Source: an uncultured Ruminococcus sp.
GTDB lineage: Bacteria > Bacillota > Clostridia > Oscillospirales > Acutalibacteraceae
DNA: 39,932 nucleotides
Direction of reading: 5' to 3'
Assembly (NCBI GenBank): GCA_902786345.1
Contig: CADACB010000015.1
Span: forward strand, 1 to 39,932
Part shown: positions 28,916 through 38,912 of the stretch, one piece after another
Layout: each line of letters begins with the position of its first letter
How positions within the stretch are numbered: position 1 is the stretch's first letter
The notes under the pieces: generated by a model
What the model saw: the letters and a program-made list of their open reading frames with translations, nothing else
What the model was told of the DNA's origin: nothing
Databases searched by the model: none
Position numbers and translations under genes: made by a program

Positions 28916-31900
28916 TTAATTGAACGTAAGTTGGCTTGTTTCGGGAAGATCTGAAAATGCACCTATTTCTTTCAGAAGATCTATTACGGATTTTGATACT
29001 CTCGCTCTTTGCTGGAAATCTTCGATTGAAGTAAACTCGCCTTCGTTTTTCGCTTCGGCAAGACCGGCGGCTGCGGATTCTCCTACACCTGAAAGTGCCG
29101 CAAATGGCAGTCTGATTTTTCCGTCTTCTACAAGAAACTTTCTTGCATCCGATTTATAAATGTCAATTGGAAGAACCTCTATCCCCCTTGCAAGCATCTC
29201 ATTGACTATCTGTAAGGTTGCATATGTGGATTCTTCTTTGGCAGTTGCTTCTTTTCTTTGTATCTTGGTGCTTATTTCCTGCATCTTATTTTTTACCGCT
29301 GCTTTGCCTTTACATACAAGCATTGCATCAAAATCATCGTTTCTTACGGTAAAATAAGCCGCATAATATTCCTTTGGACGGTGAACCTTATACCAGCCAA
29401 GTCTTAGTGTTGAGATCATATAAGCGGCTGCGTGTGCCTTCGGGAACATATACTTTATCTTCATACAAGAGTCTATATACCATTCCGGAACGTTGTGCTC
29501 CTTCATTGCCTTTATATGCTCCTCTGTAAGAAGCTTAGTGGCATTACCCTTTCTAACGATCTCCATAATCTTAAATGCCATATCAGGCTCAAGTCCTTTA
29601 TGCATAAGATATACCATTATGTTATCACGTGTTCCGATAACCTCTGAAATCGTGCATATTTTCTTTTCTATAAGATCTGAAGCATTGCCTATCCATACGT
29701 CTGTTCCGTGAGAAAGTCCCGAAATCTGAAGCAGATCGGCAAAGGTCTTGGGCTGTGTTTCTATCAGCATATGACGCACAAAGCTTGTTCCTACTTCAGG
29801 AAGAGAAAATGTTCCGGTTTCTGAATCTATATCCTCGGGAGTAACGCCAAGAGCTTTTGTCGATGTGAACAATGACATTACATCAGGATCACTCATTGAA
29901 ATGTTCATTACGTTTATGCCTGTATATTCTTCAAGATAGTGATATATTGTCGGCACATCGTGACCAAGCTCATCAAGCTTGCAGACAGTATCGTGAATTG
30001 AATGGAAGTCAAAATGGGTTGTGATAATATCCGTTTTCTGGTCGTTGGCAGGGCGCTGTATCGGACAAAATTCATATATATCGTTCATTCTGGGAACTAC
30101 AACCATTCCCGCAGGGTGCTGACCGGTAGTTCTTCTGACACCCGTACAACCTGATGCGAGACGAAGCTCTTCGGCTTTATTTACGGATACTCCGCGAACC
30201 TCAGAGTATTTTCTGACATAGCCTATTGCTGTTTTTTCGGCAACAGTCGCTATTGTCCCAGCCTTGAATACGTTTTCCTTTCCGAAAAGCTGTTCGGTAT
30301 ATCTGTGTGACAGGGTCTGAAATTCACCTGCAAAATTAAGATCTATATCAGGAGTTTTATCACCCTTAAACCCAAGAAATGTTTCAAAGGGTATATCGTG
30401 TCCGTCACGAAGATAATCAGTACCGCAATTCGGGCATTTTTTCTCAGGCAAATCAAAGCCCGACCCATAGCTTCCGTCATCAAAGAACTCGGTATTACGG
30501 CAATTAGGGCAGACATAGTGCGGACAAAGCGGATTTACCTCTGATATACCGGACATTGTAGCTACAAATGATGAACCTACAGAGCCTCGTGAACCAACAA
30601 GATAACCGTGTTCGTTCGAATTTGCAACAAGCTTCTGGGCTGTCATATAAAGCACAGAGAAGCCATTCTTTATTATTGAGTTAAGCTCCTTATCAATTCT
30701 TGCACGCACGATCTCCGGCAGAGGATCACCATAAATATTCTTTGCACGTTCCCATGTAATCCTTGTAAGATCTTCTTCTGCTCCGGGAATAAACGGAGGG
30801 AAGTTGCCCTTTGGAACAGCACGTATTGTTTCGATCATATCTGAGATATAGTTTGTATTTGTTACAACAACTTCATATGCCTTTTCTTTTCCAAGATACT
30901 CAAATTCCTTAAGCATTTCCGCAGTTGTCCGAAAATAAAGCGGAGGCTGTTCTTCTGCATCAGAAAAGCCCTGTGCCGTAAGAAGAATCTTTCTGTATTC
31001 GCTTTGATGAGGGTCCATAAAATGAACATCACAGGTTGCGACAACAGGCAAGCCAAGCTCTTCTCCAAGCTCGACTATAAGCCTGTTATTATTTCTCAGT
31101 TCTTCCTCATCCCTGACTATTCCCTCACGCACAAGGTGCATATTGTTTCCTATAGGCTGTATCTCAAGATAGTCATAAAATGAGGCTATCTTTTTAAGCT
31201 CTTCCCGGTTTTTTCCGTCAATTATAGCTCTGTAAAGCTCTCCTGCCTCACAAGCACTTCCTATAAGAAGTCCGTCACGGAACTTTACAAGCTCGGATTT
31301 TGGAAGAAGCGGTTTTTTATAAAAATATTCTATATGCGATTTCGAGATAAGCTTATAAAGATTTTTCAGTCCGGCTTGATTTTTTACAAGTATGATCTGG
31401 TGAAAATATTTATATGTCTTTATACTTGGCTTAGGCAATATTGTTGAGATCTGTGAGGTATTCTTTATGCCGTATTCCTCAGAAAGCTTATTGAGCATAA
31501 CCTGAAATATCCTTGCAAGCATCATTGCGTCATCACAGGCTCTGTGGTGATTGAAATTACCAAGCTTGAGGTGTTTTGCTATTGTGTCAAGCTTATGCTT
31601 TGCAAGCTGTGGGAATAACCCTCTTGAAACGGCAAGAGTGTCTATATGAGTAAGAGTATATTTAAGATCATTTCGTTGTGCTGCCGCTTTTATAAAGGAT
31701 GTATCAAAAGATGCATTGTGTGCAACCACAATAGCGTCTTCTCCGCAGTATTCAAGAAATTTTCTTACAGCTTCACGTTCTGACGGAGCATCTGCAACCA
31801 TATCGTCACTTATTCCGGTAAGCTCTGTGATTTTTTCGGGGATATGCTTTTCGGGGTTTACAAAGGTTGAGAACGTATCCTTTATATCACCGTTTACCAT

Positions 31901-33310
31901 TCTTACAGCACCGATCTCTGTTATTTTTTCCTGCATAACACTAAGACCTGTTGTTTCAATATCAAAAATGATAAACTCTCCGTTAAGCGGCTGTTCAGCC
32001 TTACCGGTTATGGCACTTGAAGCTTCATCGTTTATAAAATATGCTTCAACTCCATATATCACCTTGAACTTGCCGCCCTTGCGTGTTATTGCATCACAGG
32101 CATTCATTGCATCAGGATATGCCTGTGCAACACCGTGATCGGTAATTGCAATTGCAGGCATCCCCCATTCATATGCTCTTTTGACAAGATCACCTGCACT
32201 TGTAACTGCGTCCATTGCCGACATATTTGTATGCAGATGAAGTTCAACTCGCTTTGTCTCTGCCTTATCAACTATACGCTGCTTCGCCACAGTACATATT
32301 GCTGACGCCATTACGGTTATATCGTGCTCATATTTATCTAATTGAGCCTCGCCCTTTACAAGGATCGCCATACCCTTTTTAAGCTCCAACACGCCCTTAC
32401 ACTTTTCATTCAGATCTATAACTTTTATAGTTACTGAACCTGTGTAGTCTGTAAGGCTTATTGATATTATTTTTTTCTTATTATCACGGGTATCTCTTAC
32501 ATCAATGGAAAAAATATCTCCCCAGAAGCATATTCTTCCTGATTCCGGTGAAATATTTTTCAGTTGGAACAGTTCTCCTTTTACATTTCCGCCGTATATT
32601 GCAACTGCTGTTTCAGGAATAATACACGGCATAAGCGAGCGACCTTCTCTTATTTCCGTTTCGGCAACGGCCGCGGGAATTTCCTTAGGCTTTTTAGGTG
32701 CAAATTTTACTTTGTGCTCATTTGCCGCTTTCATTGTGGCTTCATATTGCTCCATTGCAGCAAGTCTGGCTTCTCTTAATGCTTTTTCATCATTTATTTT
32801 TTGCTGTTCTATGTAGCTTTGACTGTCGGAATCTATAGTCAGTATTCCATCAAAAACTATTGTAAAGGACAATCCGAATTCTTCCCTGATAAGACCAGCA
32901 AGATCTTTATCAAAGCCTTGCTGCTGTAATATACTCTTGCCGCCGTGCTTAAGGGTTACGATCAGTTTTTCTCCGTCAACATTTACAAAAGAGTCGTTAA
33001 GCGTACCATTAAGGCTTGCACATCGGCGTTTCAGCTCAAGCACAAGCTCGGGATAGTATTCTTCTTTAAACAGTTTCGGAGAATATTTCGGATATATCCT
33101 GCATTGTGCAAGGTCAAGACTGCATTCACAGATCATTTTTTCCGCTGTGAACAGTGATTGTCTGTCAACAAGACCTGAAAACTCTGCAAAAACCTTAATG
33201 CTGCGATCACCGAAATCTATCAGTATATTCAGAATATTACTGCCGCTTATCAAAAGCGGCAGCTTTTCAATATTGATATAATCCTTAAAGCATTCTGAAA
33301 ATGTACTCAC
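28916..33310 (-). CDS. polC: DNA polymerase III alpha subunit, Gram-positive PolC
   Basis: A 1464-aa replicative polymerase. The N-terminal and OB domains (about 1-340) are followed by a PHP domain (RVELHLHTNMSAMDAV, AIAITDHGVAQAYPDA) with an inserted DEDDh proofreading exonuclease (FIIFDIETTGLS, VAHNASFDTSF, NHHRACDDAMM). The polymerase core contains a zinc finger (CPNCRNTEFF, KKCPNCGTDYL), the catalytic TPDIDLNF and LVGSRGSVGSS. Length and order are normal. It starts with GTG 33310, 6 nt after GGAGG. It is the last gene of the pyrH-to-polC cluster, 13 bp after ispG. Confidence 0.98.
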   Translation of the reverse strand: MSTFSECFKDYINIEKLPLLISGSNILNILIDFGDRSIKVFAEFSGLVDRQSLFTAEKMICECSLDLAQCRIYPKYSPKLFKEEYYPELVLELKRRCASLNGTLNDSFVNVDGEKLIVTLKHGGKSILQQQGFDKDLAGLIREEFGLSFTIVFDGILTIDSDSQSYIEQQKINDEKALREARLAAMEQYEATMKAANEHKVKFAPKKPKEIPAAVAETEIREGRSLMPCIIPETAVAIYGGNVKGELFQLKNISPESGRICFWGDIFSIDVRDTRDNKKKIISISLTDYTGSVTIKVIDLNEKCKGVLELKKGMAILVKGEAQLDKYEHDITVMASAICTVAKQRIVDKAETKRVELHLHTNMSAMDAVTSAGDLVKRAYEWGMPAIAITDHGVAQAYPDAMNACDAITRKGGKFKVIYGVEAYFINDEASSAITGKAEQPLNGEFIIFDIETTGLSVMQEKITEIGAVRMVNGDIKDTFSTFVNPEKHIPEKITELTGISDDMVADAPSEREAVRKFLEYCGEDAIVVAHNASFDTSFIKAAAQRNDLKYTLTHIDTLAVSRGLFPQLAKHKLDTIAKHLKLGNFNHHRACDDAMMLARIFQVMLNKLSEEYGIKNTSQISTILPKPSIKTYKYFHQIILVKNQAGLKNLYKLISKSHIEYFYKKPLLPKSELVKFRDGLLIGSACEAGELYRAIIDGKNREELKKIASFYDYLEIQPIGNNMHLVREGIVRDEEELRNNNRLIVELGEELGLPVVATCDVHFMDPHQSEYRKILLTAQGFSDAEEQPPLYFRTTAEMLKEFEYLGKEKAYEVVVTNTNYISDMIETIRAVPKGNFPPFIPGAEEDLTRITWERAKNIYGDPLPEIVRARIDKELNSIIKNGFSVLYMTAQKLVANSNEHGYLVGSRGSVGSSFVATMSGISEVNPLCPHYVCPNCRNTEFFDDGSYGSGFDLPEKKCPNCGTDYLRDGHDIPFETFLGFKGDKTPDIDLNFAGEFQTLSHRYTEQLFGKENVFKAGTIATVAEKTAIGYVRKYSEVRGVSVNKAEELRLASGCTGVRRTTGQHPAGMVVVPRMNDIYEFCPIQRPANDQKTDIITTHFDFHSIHDTVCKLDELGHDVPTIYHYLEEYTGINVMNISMSDPDVMSLFTSTKALGVTPEDIDSETGTFSLPEVGTSFVRHMLIETQPKTFADLLQISGLSHGTDVWIGNASDLIEKKICTISEVIGTRDNIMVYLMHKGLEPDMAFKIMEIVRKGNATKLLTEEHIKAMKEHNVPEWYIDSCMKIKYMFPKAHAAAYMISTLRLGWYKVHRPKEYYAAYFTVRNDDFDAMLVCKGKAAVKNKMQEISTKIQRKEATAKEESTYATLQIVNEMLARGIEVLPIDIYKSDARKFLVEDGKIRLPFAALSGVGESAAAGLAEAKNEGEFTSIEDFQQRARVSKSVIDLLKEIGAFSDLPETSQLTFN

Positions 33311-33323
33311 AATTTACCTCCGA

Positions 33324-34373
33324 CTATAGACTTTCAATTTCTTTTATAAGCTCATCAAGGAGCTTGTCTTCCGGAACTTTTTTTATTATCTCGCCTTTTC
33401 TGAAAATAAGTCCCATGCCCGAACCGCCGGCAATACCTATATCAGCTTCACGTGCTTCTCCAGGACCATTTACAACACAGCCCATTATGGCAACTGTTAT
33501 ATTCTTTTTGCAGTCAATAAGACGTGCTTCGGCTTTATTGGCAAGCTCTATAAGATTGATACGTGTTCTGCCGCAGGTTGGACAGGAAATAAATTTTATC
33601 CCCTCATCATTAAGTCCCAGAGCTTTGAGAATGTCTTTTGCAGCATAGACTTCTTTTACTGGCTCATCTGTTAGTGATACTCTTATTGTATCACCTATGC
33701 CGTCAAGCAAAAGACTTCCTATACCAACAGAAGATTTTATTATACCCATACGTTCAGTACCGGCTTCTGTAACGCCAAGATGAAGAGGATAATCACAGCG
33801 TTCTGCTGCAAGCTCATATGCATGCTTCATAAATTCCACATTTGATGACTTCATTGAAAGGACTATATTATCAAAATCAAATTTTTCAAGCAGAGCCGCG
33901 TGATACATTGCACTGTCACAAAGTGCCTGAGGAGTGGGACTTCCGTATTTTTCAAGTATATGCTTTTCAAGAGAGCCTGAATTTACACCTATTCTTATGG
34001 GAATATTTCTTCTGCGACATTCATCAGCAACCAGCTTTACTCTGCTGTCATCTCCGATGTTACCGGGATTAATCCGTATTTTATCAACACCTGCCGAGGC
34101 TGCTTCAAGAGCAATTTTATAATTGAAATGAATATCCGCCACTATCGGAACAGATACCTTTTCTTTGACTGCAGGAATAAGTCTTACAGCCTCAATATCA
34201 GGAACAGCTATTCTGATAATATCACATCCGGCTTTTTCAAGTTCCCGGGCTTGTATGACACTTCCCTCAATATCCGTTGACGGAACATTGAGCATTGACT
34301 GAACAGTTATTTTTGAATCTCCGCCAATAAAGGTATTACCTACTGCAATTTTTTTTGTTTTACGTCTTTTCAT
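33324..34373 (-). CDS. ispG: 4-hydroxy-3-methylbut-2-enyl-diphosphate synthase
   Basis: A 349-aa [4Fe-4S] enzyme of the MEP isoprenoid pathway, converting MEcPP to HMBPP. Features: RRKTKKIAVGNTFIGG, VQSMLNVPSTD, VADIHFNYKIALEA, RINPGNIG and the cluster ligands ISCPTCGRTRINL and MGCVVNGPGEA. The ATG at 34373 is about 8 nt after GGTGA; the GTG at 34382 lies on that site. It is 12 bp after rseP and belongs with dxr and uppS in the same cluster. Confidence 0.97.
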   Translation of the reverse strand: MKRRKTKKIAVGNTFIGGDSKITVQSMLNVPSTDIEGSVIQARELEKAGCDIIRIAVPDIEAVRLIPAVKEKVSVPIVADIHFNYKIALEAASAGVDKIRINPGNIGDDSRVKLVADECRRRNIPIRIGVNSGSLEKHILEKYGSPTPQALCDSAMYHAALLEKFDFDNIVLSMKSSNVEFMKHAYELAAERCDYPLHLGVTEAGTERMGIIKSSVGIGSLLLDGIGDTIRVSLTDEPVKEVYAAKDILKALGLNDEGIKFISCPTCGRTRINLIELANKAEARLIDCKKNITVAIMGCVVNGPGEAREADIGIAGGSGMGLIFRKGEIIKKVPEDKLLDELIKEIESL

Positions 34374-34385
34374 TTTTATCACCGG

Positions 34386-35447
34386 CTATGAAAACAGTCT
34401 TATTATATCGTTAATTGATATTACTACCATAAACAGCAGCAATGCCGCCATTCCTATTGCGTGAACCCAACCCTCGTGTTCGGGCTTTACAGGCTTTCTG
34501 CGTATTGCTTCGATGATGAGAAATACAAGTCTGCCGCCGTCGAGTGCAGGAATGGGAAGAAGGTTTACAACACCAAGGTTGACTGTAATTATCATCATTA
34601 CAAATAAAAGATTACTGAATCCATCCCAGAAGCTTCGTTCAAGACCTGACGCAGCCGCCTGAGAGATTGCTGATGTCATACCCACAGGTCCGGCCACCTC
34701 ATTGAATCCGAACTGTCCTGTCACAAGTCCTATAAGGCTTGCCCATACCATTTTTACAGTTGAAAAGGTCTGCCCAAAGGTCTGTCCAATAAGACTGAAA
34801 AAGTTGTTTTCTATTCCTTCAAAATAAAAATCAAGCTGAATGATCTCTTGTCCGTCCTCTGTTTTTGCCGTACCAAACTTTACGTGTTCAAGGTCTGTTT
34901 TTTCGCCGTTTCTTATAACAGTGAATTTAAGATCATTCCCCTTTGCCGTTGCAAAAGCAAAATTCATATCCATAGAGGTATTTATACCATAACCGTTTAT
35001 AGACTTTATTTCGTCACCGACCTGCAAGGTTTGTGACGAAACTGCATTCTCGCTGAAGCTTGCAATCTTATTTGAAACGAACTGCTTATGAGGAATAAGT
35101 ATTATCATCATCATAACAAAGCCCAGGATGATGTTCATAATTGCACCTGCGGCAACTATTATCATTCGCTTCCATACAGCCTTGTTTCCGAATGCACGCT
35201 CATCGTCACTTGCTTCATCTTCTCCCTCCATAGCACAAAATCCGCCTATCGGGAAAAGTCTTAATGAATAAAGTGTTTCGCCCTTTTGAAATTTTATTAT
35301 CTTAGGTCCCATTCCCAGTGCAAATTCATTCACCTTTACTCCGAACTTTTTAGCTGTTATAAAGTGTCCGAATTCGTGCAGGAATATTATAAGCTCAAAA
35401 ATCAAAATACCGATAATGATAAGTAATACCCCGTTAATAGAAATCAT
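34386..35447 (-). CDS. rseP: RseP-type site-2 membrane metalloprotease
   Basis: A 353-aa M50 zinc protease. The metal site is HEFGH (about 25-29) in the first membrane helix. A PDZ domain (about 125-205, VGDEIKSINGYGI) follows, then the third ligand in IPALDGGRLVFL and a final membrane helix. Such proteases cleave membrane-embedded substrates such as anti-sigma factors and signal peptides. The ATG is unusual in abutting AGGGAG with no spacing, so translation may depend on dxr, whose stop is 8 bp upstream. Confidence 0.95.
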   Translation of the reverse strand: MISINGVLLIIIGILIFELIIFLHEFGHFITAKKFGVKVNEFALGMGPKIIKFQKGETLYSLRLFPIGGFCAMEGEDEASDDERAFGNKAVWKRMIIVAAGAIMNIILGFVMMMIILIPHKQFVSNKIASFSENAVSSQTLQVGDEIKSINGYGINTSMDMNFAFATAKGNDLKFTVIRNGEKTDLEHVKFGTAKTEDGQEIIQLDFYFEGIENNFFSLIGQTFGQTFSTVKMVWASLIGLVTGQFGFNEVAGPVGMTSAISQAAASGLERSFWDGFSNLLFVMMIITVNLGVVNLLPIPALDGGRLVFLIIEAIRRKPVKPEHEGWVHAIGMAALLLFMVVISINDIIRLFS

Positions 35448-35455
35448 CTCCCTGA

Positions 35456-36595
35456 TTATAATAATATTTTTGCTCTTGTTTCTCTGTCTGACTCAATTAT
35501 ATCTTCAAGTGTTATATCTTGTCTTTTATCGTTAAACTCAGTAACTGCTCGGCTTACCTTTTCAGCTATCTGAAGAAAAGTTATTTTTCTTTCAAGGAAA
35601 AGCTGTACCGCCGCTTCATTTGCAGCATTGGCAACAGCCGGATAAAGACCGCCCAGTTTTAAAGCCTTTCTGCATATTGCAAGACATTCAAAGGTGTCAT
35701 GATCAGGTTTATAGAAGGTAAGCTTTGCAATATCTGCAAGATCAAGCTCTTTTGCCGGAGAAGGCAGCCTTTGCGGATATGTGAGCGCATACTGTATCGG
35801 TATACGCATATCGGCTGTTCCAAGCTGTGCTATTACAGCGTTATCTTTTAACTGTATCATTGAGTGGATGATACTCTCGCGGTGTATCAATACGTCAATA
35901 CTCTCATCTGGTACACCAAACAGCCACGAAGCTTCAATTACCTCAAGTCCTTTATTCATCATTGTAGCAGAATCTATGGTTATTTTTTTCCCCATACTCC
36001 AGTTAGGATGTTTCAGTGCCTGTTCTACAGTCACATTTTCAAGTTCCTTTTTAGTCTTGCCAAAAAAAGAACCACCCGAAGCAGTCAGTATTATTTTTTT
36101 CAGTGAATTTTCAGGGCAGCCCTGAAGACACTGGAAAACAGCGGAATGCTCACTGTCAACCGGATAAAGCTTTACTCCGTGCTTTTTTACTTCTGACATT
36201 ACAATGCTGCCTCCGGCAACAAGGGTTTCCTTATTGGCAAGTGCAAGGTTTTTACCTGCTTCAATGGCTGCCAGAGTCGGAAGAAGTCCGGCAACACCTA
36301 CTACCGCATTCACAACTGTATCTGCCTTATCATATTGTGCAGCCGCCTTTATTCCCTTTTCGCCTGAATATACTTTTATGTCAGTATCAGCAAGTGAAGC
36401 TTTAAGCCTTGATGCCGAAGCATTATCATACATTGCAACCATGTCCGGTCTGAATTTTCGTGCCTGTTTTTCTATAAGCTCTGTATTTTTATTTGCAGTC
36501 AGGGCGGATACCCTGATATTATGCATTTGTGCCACATCAAGCGTTTGTACGCCGATTGAGCCTGTTGAACCGAGAACGGATATATTTTTTGTCAT
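35456..36595 (-). CDS. dxr: 1-deoxy-D-xylulose 5-phosphate reductoisomerase
   Basis: A 379-aa NADPH enzyme making MEP, the committed step of the MEP pathway. It has the nucleotide loop VLGSTGSIGVQTL, ALANKETLVAGG, the substrate/metal motif PVDSEHSAVFQCLQG, LTASGGSF and HPNWSMGKKITIDSATMMNKGLEVIEA. ATG 36595 has GGAAG 8 nt upstream; an earlier in-frame ATG at 36610 has none. Located between cdsA and rseP. Confidence 0.97.
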   Translation of the reverse strand: MTKNISVLGSTGSIGVQTLDVAQMHNIRVSALTANKNTELIEKQARKFRPDMVAMYDNASASRLKASLADTDIKVYSGEKGIKAAAQYDKADTVVNAVVGVAGLLPTLAAIEAGKNLALANKETLVAGGSIVMSEVKKHGVKLYPVDSEHSAVFQCLQGCPENSLKKIILTASGGSFFGKTKKELENVTVEQALKHPNWSMGKKITIDSATMMNKGLEVIEASWLFGVPDESIDVLIHRESIIHSMIQLKDNAVIAQLGTADMRIPIQYALTYPQRLPSPAKELDLADIAKLTFYKPDHDTFECLAICRKALKLGGLYPAVANAANEAAVQLFLERKITFLQIAEKVSRAVTEFNDKRQDITLEDIIESDRETRAKILL

Positions 36596-36614
36596 TTTAT
36601 ACACTTCCATTCAT

Positions 36615-37445
36615 TTATTGTACCGGAGTCAGTATCGGGAAGTATGATATGAAAATCATAATTAACGGCGATACAAAAACAACACTGTCAAAACGATCAA
36701 GCATCCCTCCGTGTCCGGGGAATATTGAACCGTAGTCCTTTATCTCAAAGGCTCTTTTTACAAGTGAAAAGCTAAGATCTCCTAAAACCGAAAACAGCGA
36801 GCCTATAAACGTCAATACAGCCAGATTTATATAATTTACCGTAACTGTTTTATTGTATATAAAATCAGCAAATATCCACGTAAGCAGACAGGTTGCAAGC
36901 ACGCATACAACAGTTCCACCTATAACGCCCTCTATTGTTTTTTTAGGACTGATTTTAGGACAAAGCTTATGTCTTCCCACAAGACTGCCTGTAAAATATG
37001 CTCCTATATCCGCAAGCCACGGAAGTCCAAGGAAAAACAAAAAGTAAAACGCCGAATGAGAGCTGTCAGCATTTTTTGTGAGGATAAGAGTTGAAAGAAA
37101 AAGAGTTATGATGACAGTCATGCTGTATATATATGCAAATTCCTTAAAGGATATTTTTTTGTGGAATAATATCAGCACCGACATCATTACAGCTGTATAT
37201 GCATACAGGATAATTATACCCGAAACATATGATACAAGCATAGGATATGCAACTGCAAAAATAATACTCGGTATGCTGAGCTGATACTGTCTGAGTGTTC
37301 TTGTTGCGTGTGCAAATTCACCTACGCTCACGGAACAAACTATTGCTATAGCTACATCTACCGCTATTGGTGCATATGCACTCATAACAACAAATGCAAA
37401 AACCAAAGGCACTCCGAATACTGCTGTTAAAATACGTTTAAGCAT
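36615..37445 (-). CDS. cdsA: Phosphatidate cytidylyltransferase
   Basis: A 276-aa integral membrane enzyme making CDP-diacylglycerol from phosphatidate and CTP, the branch point of phospholipid synthesis. About seven hydrophobic helices are seen, with the family signature near the C-terminus (SVLGDLSFSLVKRAFEIKDYGSIFPGHGGMLDRFDS), plus GRHKLCPKISPKKTIEGVIGG. It starts immediately after the uppS stop and 19 bp before dxr. Confidence 0.96.
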   Translation of the reverse strand: MLKRILTAVFGVPLVFAFVVMSAYAPIAVDVAIAIVCSVSVGEFAHATRTLRQYQLSIPSIIFAVAYPMLVSYVSGIIILYAYTAVMMSVLILFHKKISFKEFAYIYSMTVIITLFLSTLILTKNADSSHSAFYFLFFLGLPWLADIGAYFTGSLVGRHKLCPKISPKKTIEGVIGGTVVCVLATCLLTWIFADFIYNKTVTVNYINLAVLTFIGSLFSVLGDLSFSLVKRAFEIKDYGSIFPGHGGMLDRFDSVVFVSPLIMIFISYFPILTPVQ

Positions 37446-38165
37446 TTACACACCACCAAATCTTCTGCTTCTTTTATTGAACTCAAGCACTGCTTTATCA
37501 AAATCCTCCGGCTTGAAATCAGGCCAGAGTACGTCCGTTGAATAAAATTCCGAATATGCTGCCTGAAACAGCATAAAGTTGCTGAGTCTGTGTTCTCCGC
37601 CTGTTCTTATTATAAGGTCGGGATCAGGCTGTCCTGCGGTATAAAGTTCGTCTGCAATATTCTGTCCGGTTATATCATCCGGAGACAAGCCGTTTCCCTT
37701 TACTCTTTTGCAAAGCTTTTTTACCGCGTAAAGTATCTCATCTCTTCCACCATAGTTCATTGCAATATTAAGCTGCATTCCCTGTCTTTTTTCAGAGATC
37801 CTTTCGGTTTCATCTATAAGCTCCCTGAGTTTTGGATCAAACGCTGACTTATCGCCTATAAATACGACCTTTATGTCATCATCACGAAAATCGGTAAGTG
37901 CGTCAACAAGATACTGCCTGAATATCTTCATTATTGCATTGACCTCTTCAAGCGGTCTTTTCCAATTTTCAGTTGAAAATGCATAAAGGGTAAGGAACTT
38001 TACACCTTGTTTACTTATATACCTTGTAATATTTCTAAAGGTCTGTGCACCATAAGTATGTCCTATCGGTCGAGGAAGTCCCCTCTTTTTTGCCCAGCGT
38101 CCGTTGCCGTCCATTATAATACCTACGTGCTCCGGAACTTTAAGATCTGTCTTTTCATTTTTCAT
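37446..38165 (-). CDS. uppS: Isoprenyl (undecaprenyl) diphosphate synthase
   Basis: A 239-aa cis-prenyltransferase producing the lipid carrier precursor for cell-wall synthesis. Motifs: VGIIMDGNGRWAKKRGLPR (catalytic Asp), HTYGAQTFRNI, LYAFSTENWKRP, NYGGRDEI, and PDLIIRTGGEHRLSNFMLFQAAYSEFYST. ATG 38165 is 8 nt from AGAGG, preferred to the GTG at 38174 within that site. It links the MEP genes to cell-wall supply in this cluster. Confidence 0.97.
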   Translation of the reverse strand: MKNEKTDLKVPEHVGIIMDGNGRWAKKRGLPRPIGHTYGAQTFRNITRYISKQGVKFLTLYAFSTENWKRPLEEVNAIMKIFRQYLVDALTDFRDDDIKVVFIGDKSAFDPKLRELIDETERISEKRQGMQLNIAMNYGGRDEILYAVKKLCKRVKGNGLSPDDITGQNIADELYTAGQPDPDLIIRTGGEHRLSNFMLFQAAYSEFYSTDVLWPDFKPEDFDKAVLEFNKRSRRFGGV

Positions 38166-38272
38166 CGGATACACCTCTTATATAACAATAATCTGACAAA
38201 TAATATTAAGAACCCATTGGTAATATTATCTCTCAGATCGCTGCTATTAATAACAGTAGCTGTAAAATATAA

Positions 38273-38296
38273 CTCGGCAAGAAACCTCCTGCCGAG
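38273..38296 (-). terminator. Hairpin between frr and uppS (weak terminator)
   Basis: Stem CTCGGCA (38273-38279) pairs with TGCCGAG (38290-38296). The following minus-strand sequence TTATATTTTA is T-rich but broken, so termination may be partial. The uppS gene begins 108 bp later. Confidence 0.5.
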
Positions 38297-38321
38297 ATAT
38301 TTAATATTTACAGCACCAAAA

Positions 38322-38876
38322 TCAGATCTCCATTATCTGCTTCTGCTTCTTTTCTGTCATTCCATCTATATTTTTTACATATTTATCTGTAATATCCTGA
38401 ATTTTCTTTTCGCCGTCCTTCTGATCATCCTCAGTTATCTCACCCTTTTTCTTCAGGGCTTTTATCTTATCCATAGCCTCACGTCTTATTGAACGAATTG
38501 CAACCTTTGCATCTTCACCCATTTTAGCTATCTCTTTAACAATTTCCTTACGGCGATCCTCTGTAAGAGGCGGAAATATCATTCTTATTACCTTTCCGTC
38601 ATTCTGAGGGTTGATGCCGATGTCAGAGGTCTGGATAGCCTTTTCAATACTGCGAAGGATGGATGTATCCCAAGGCTGTATTGTAAGTGTTCTTGCTTCT
38701 GTTACAGATACTGCCGCAAGCTGGTTTATTGCTGTAGGTGCTCCGTAATAATCAACTCTAACCTTATCAAGAACCGCAGGGTTGGCACGTCCTGCACGTA
38801 TCTCAGAAAATTCTGTTTCAAGGTGATCAACAGTTTTATTCATTTTATCGCCGGTGGTTTTGATTACCGTATTCAT
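38322..38876 (-). CDS. frr: Ribosome recycling factor
   Basis: A 184-aa RRF, which with EF-G splits post-termination ribosomes. Features: LETEFSEIRAGRANPAVLDKV, VDYYGAPTAINQLAAVSVTEART, QPWD, IGINPQNDGKVIRMIFPPLTEDRRKEIVK and the C-terminal helix ending MTEKKQKQIMEI. Strong GGAGGAG before ATG 38876. It is 36 bp after pyrH, as in most Firmicutes. Confidence 0.98.
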   Translation of the reverse strand: MNTVIKTTGDKMNKTVDHLETEFSEIRAGRANPAVLDKVRVDYYGAPTAINQLAAVSVTEARTLTIQPWDTSILRSIEKAIQTSDIGINPQNDGKVIRMIFPPLTEDRRKEIVKEIAKMGEDAKVAIRSIRREAMDKIKALKKKGEITEDDQKDGEKKIQDITDKYVKNIDGMTEKKQKQIMEI

Positions 38877-38912
38877 AGTGTTTCTCCTCCGTTTACTGAA
38901 AATTATGATATG

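Noticed and set aside
34386-35447. SpoIVFB-type sporulation protease
   Set aside because: The PDZ domain and the dxr-rseP-ispG context identify the housekeeping RseP type instead.
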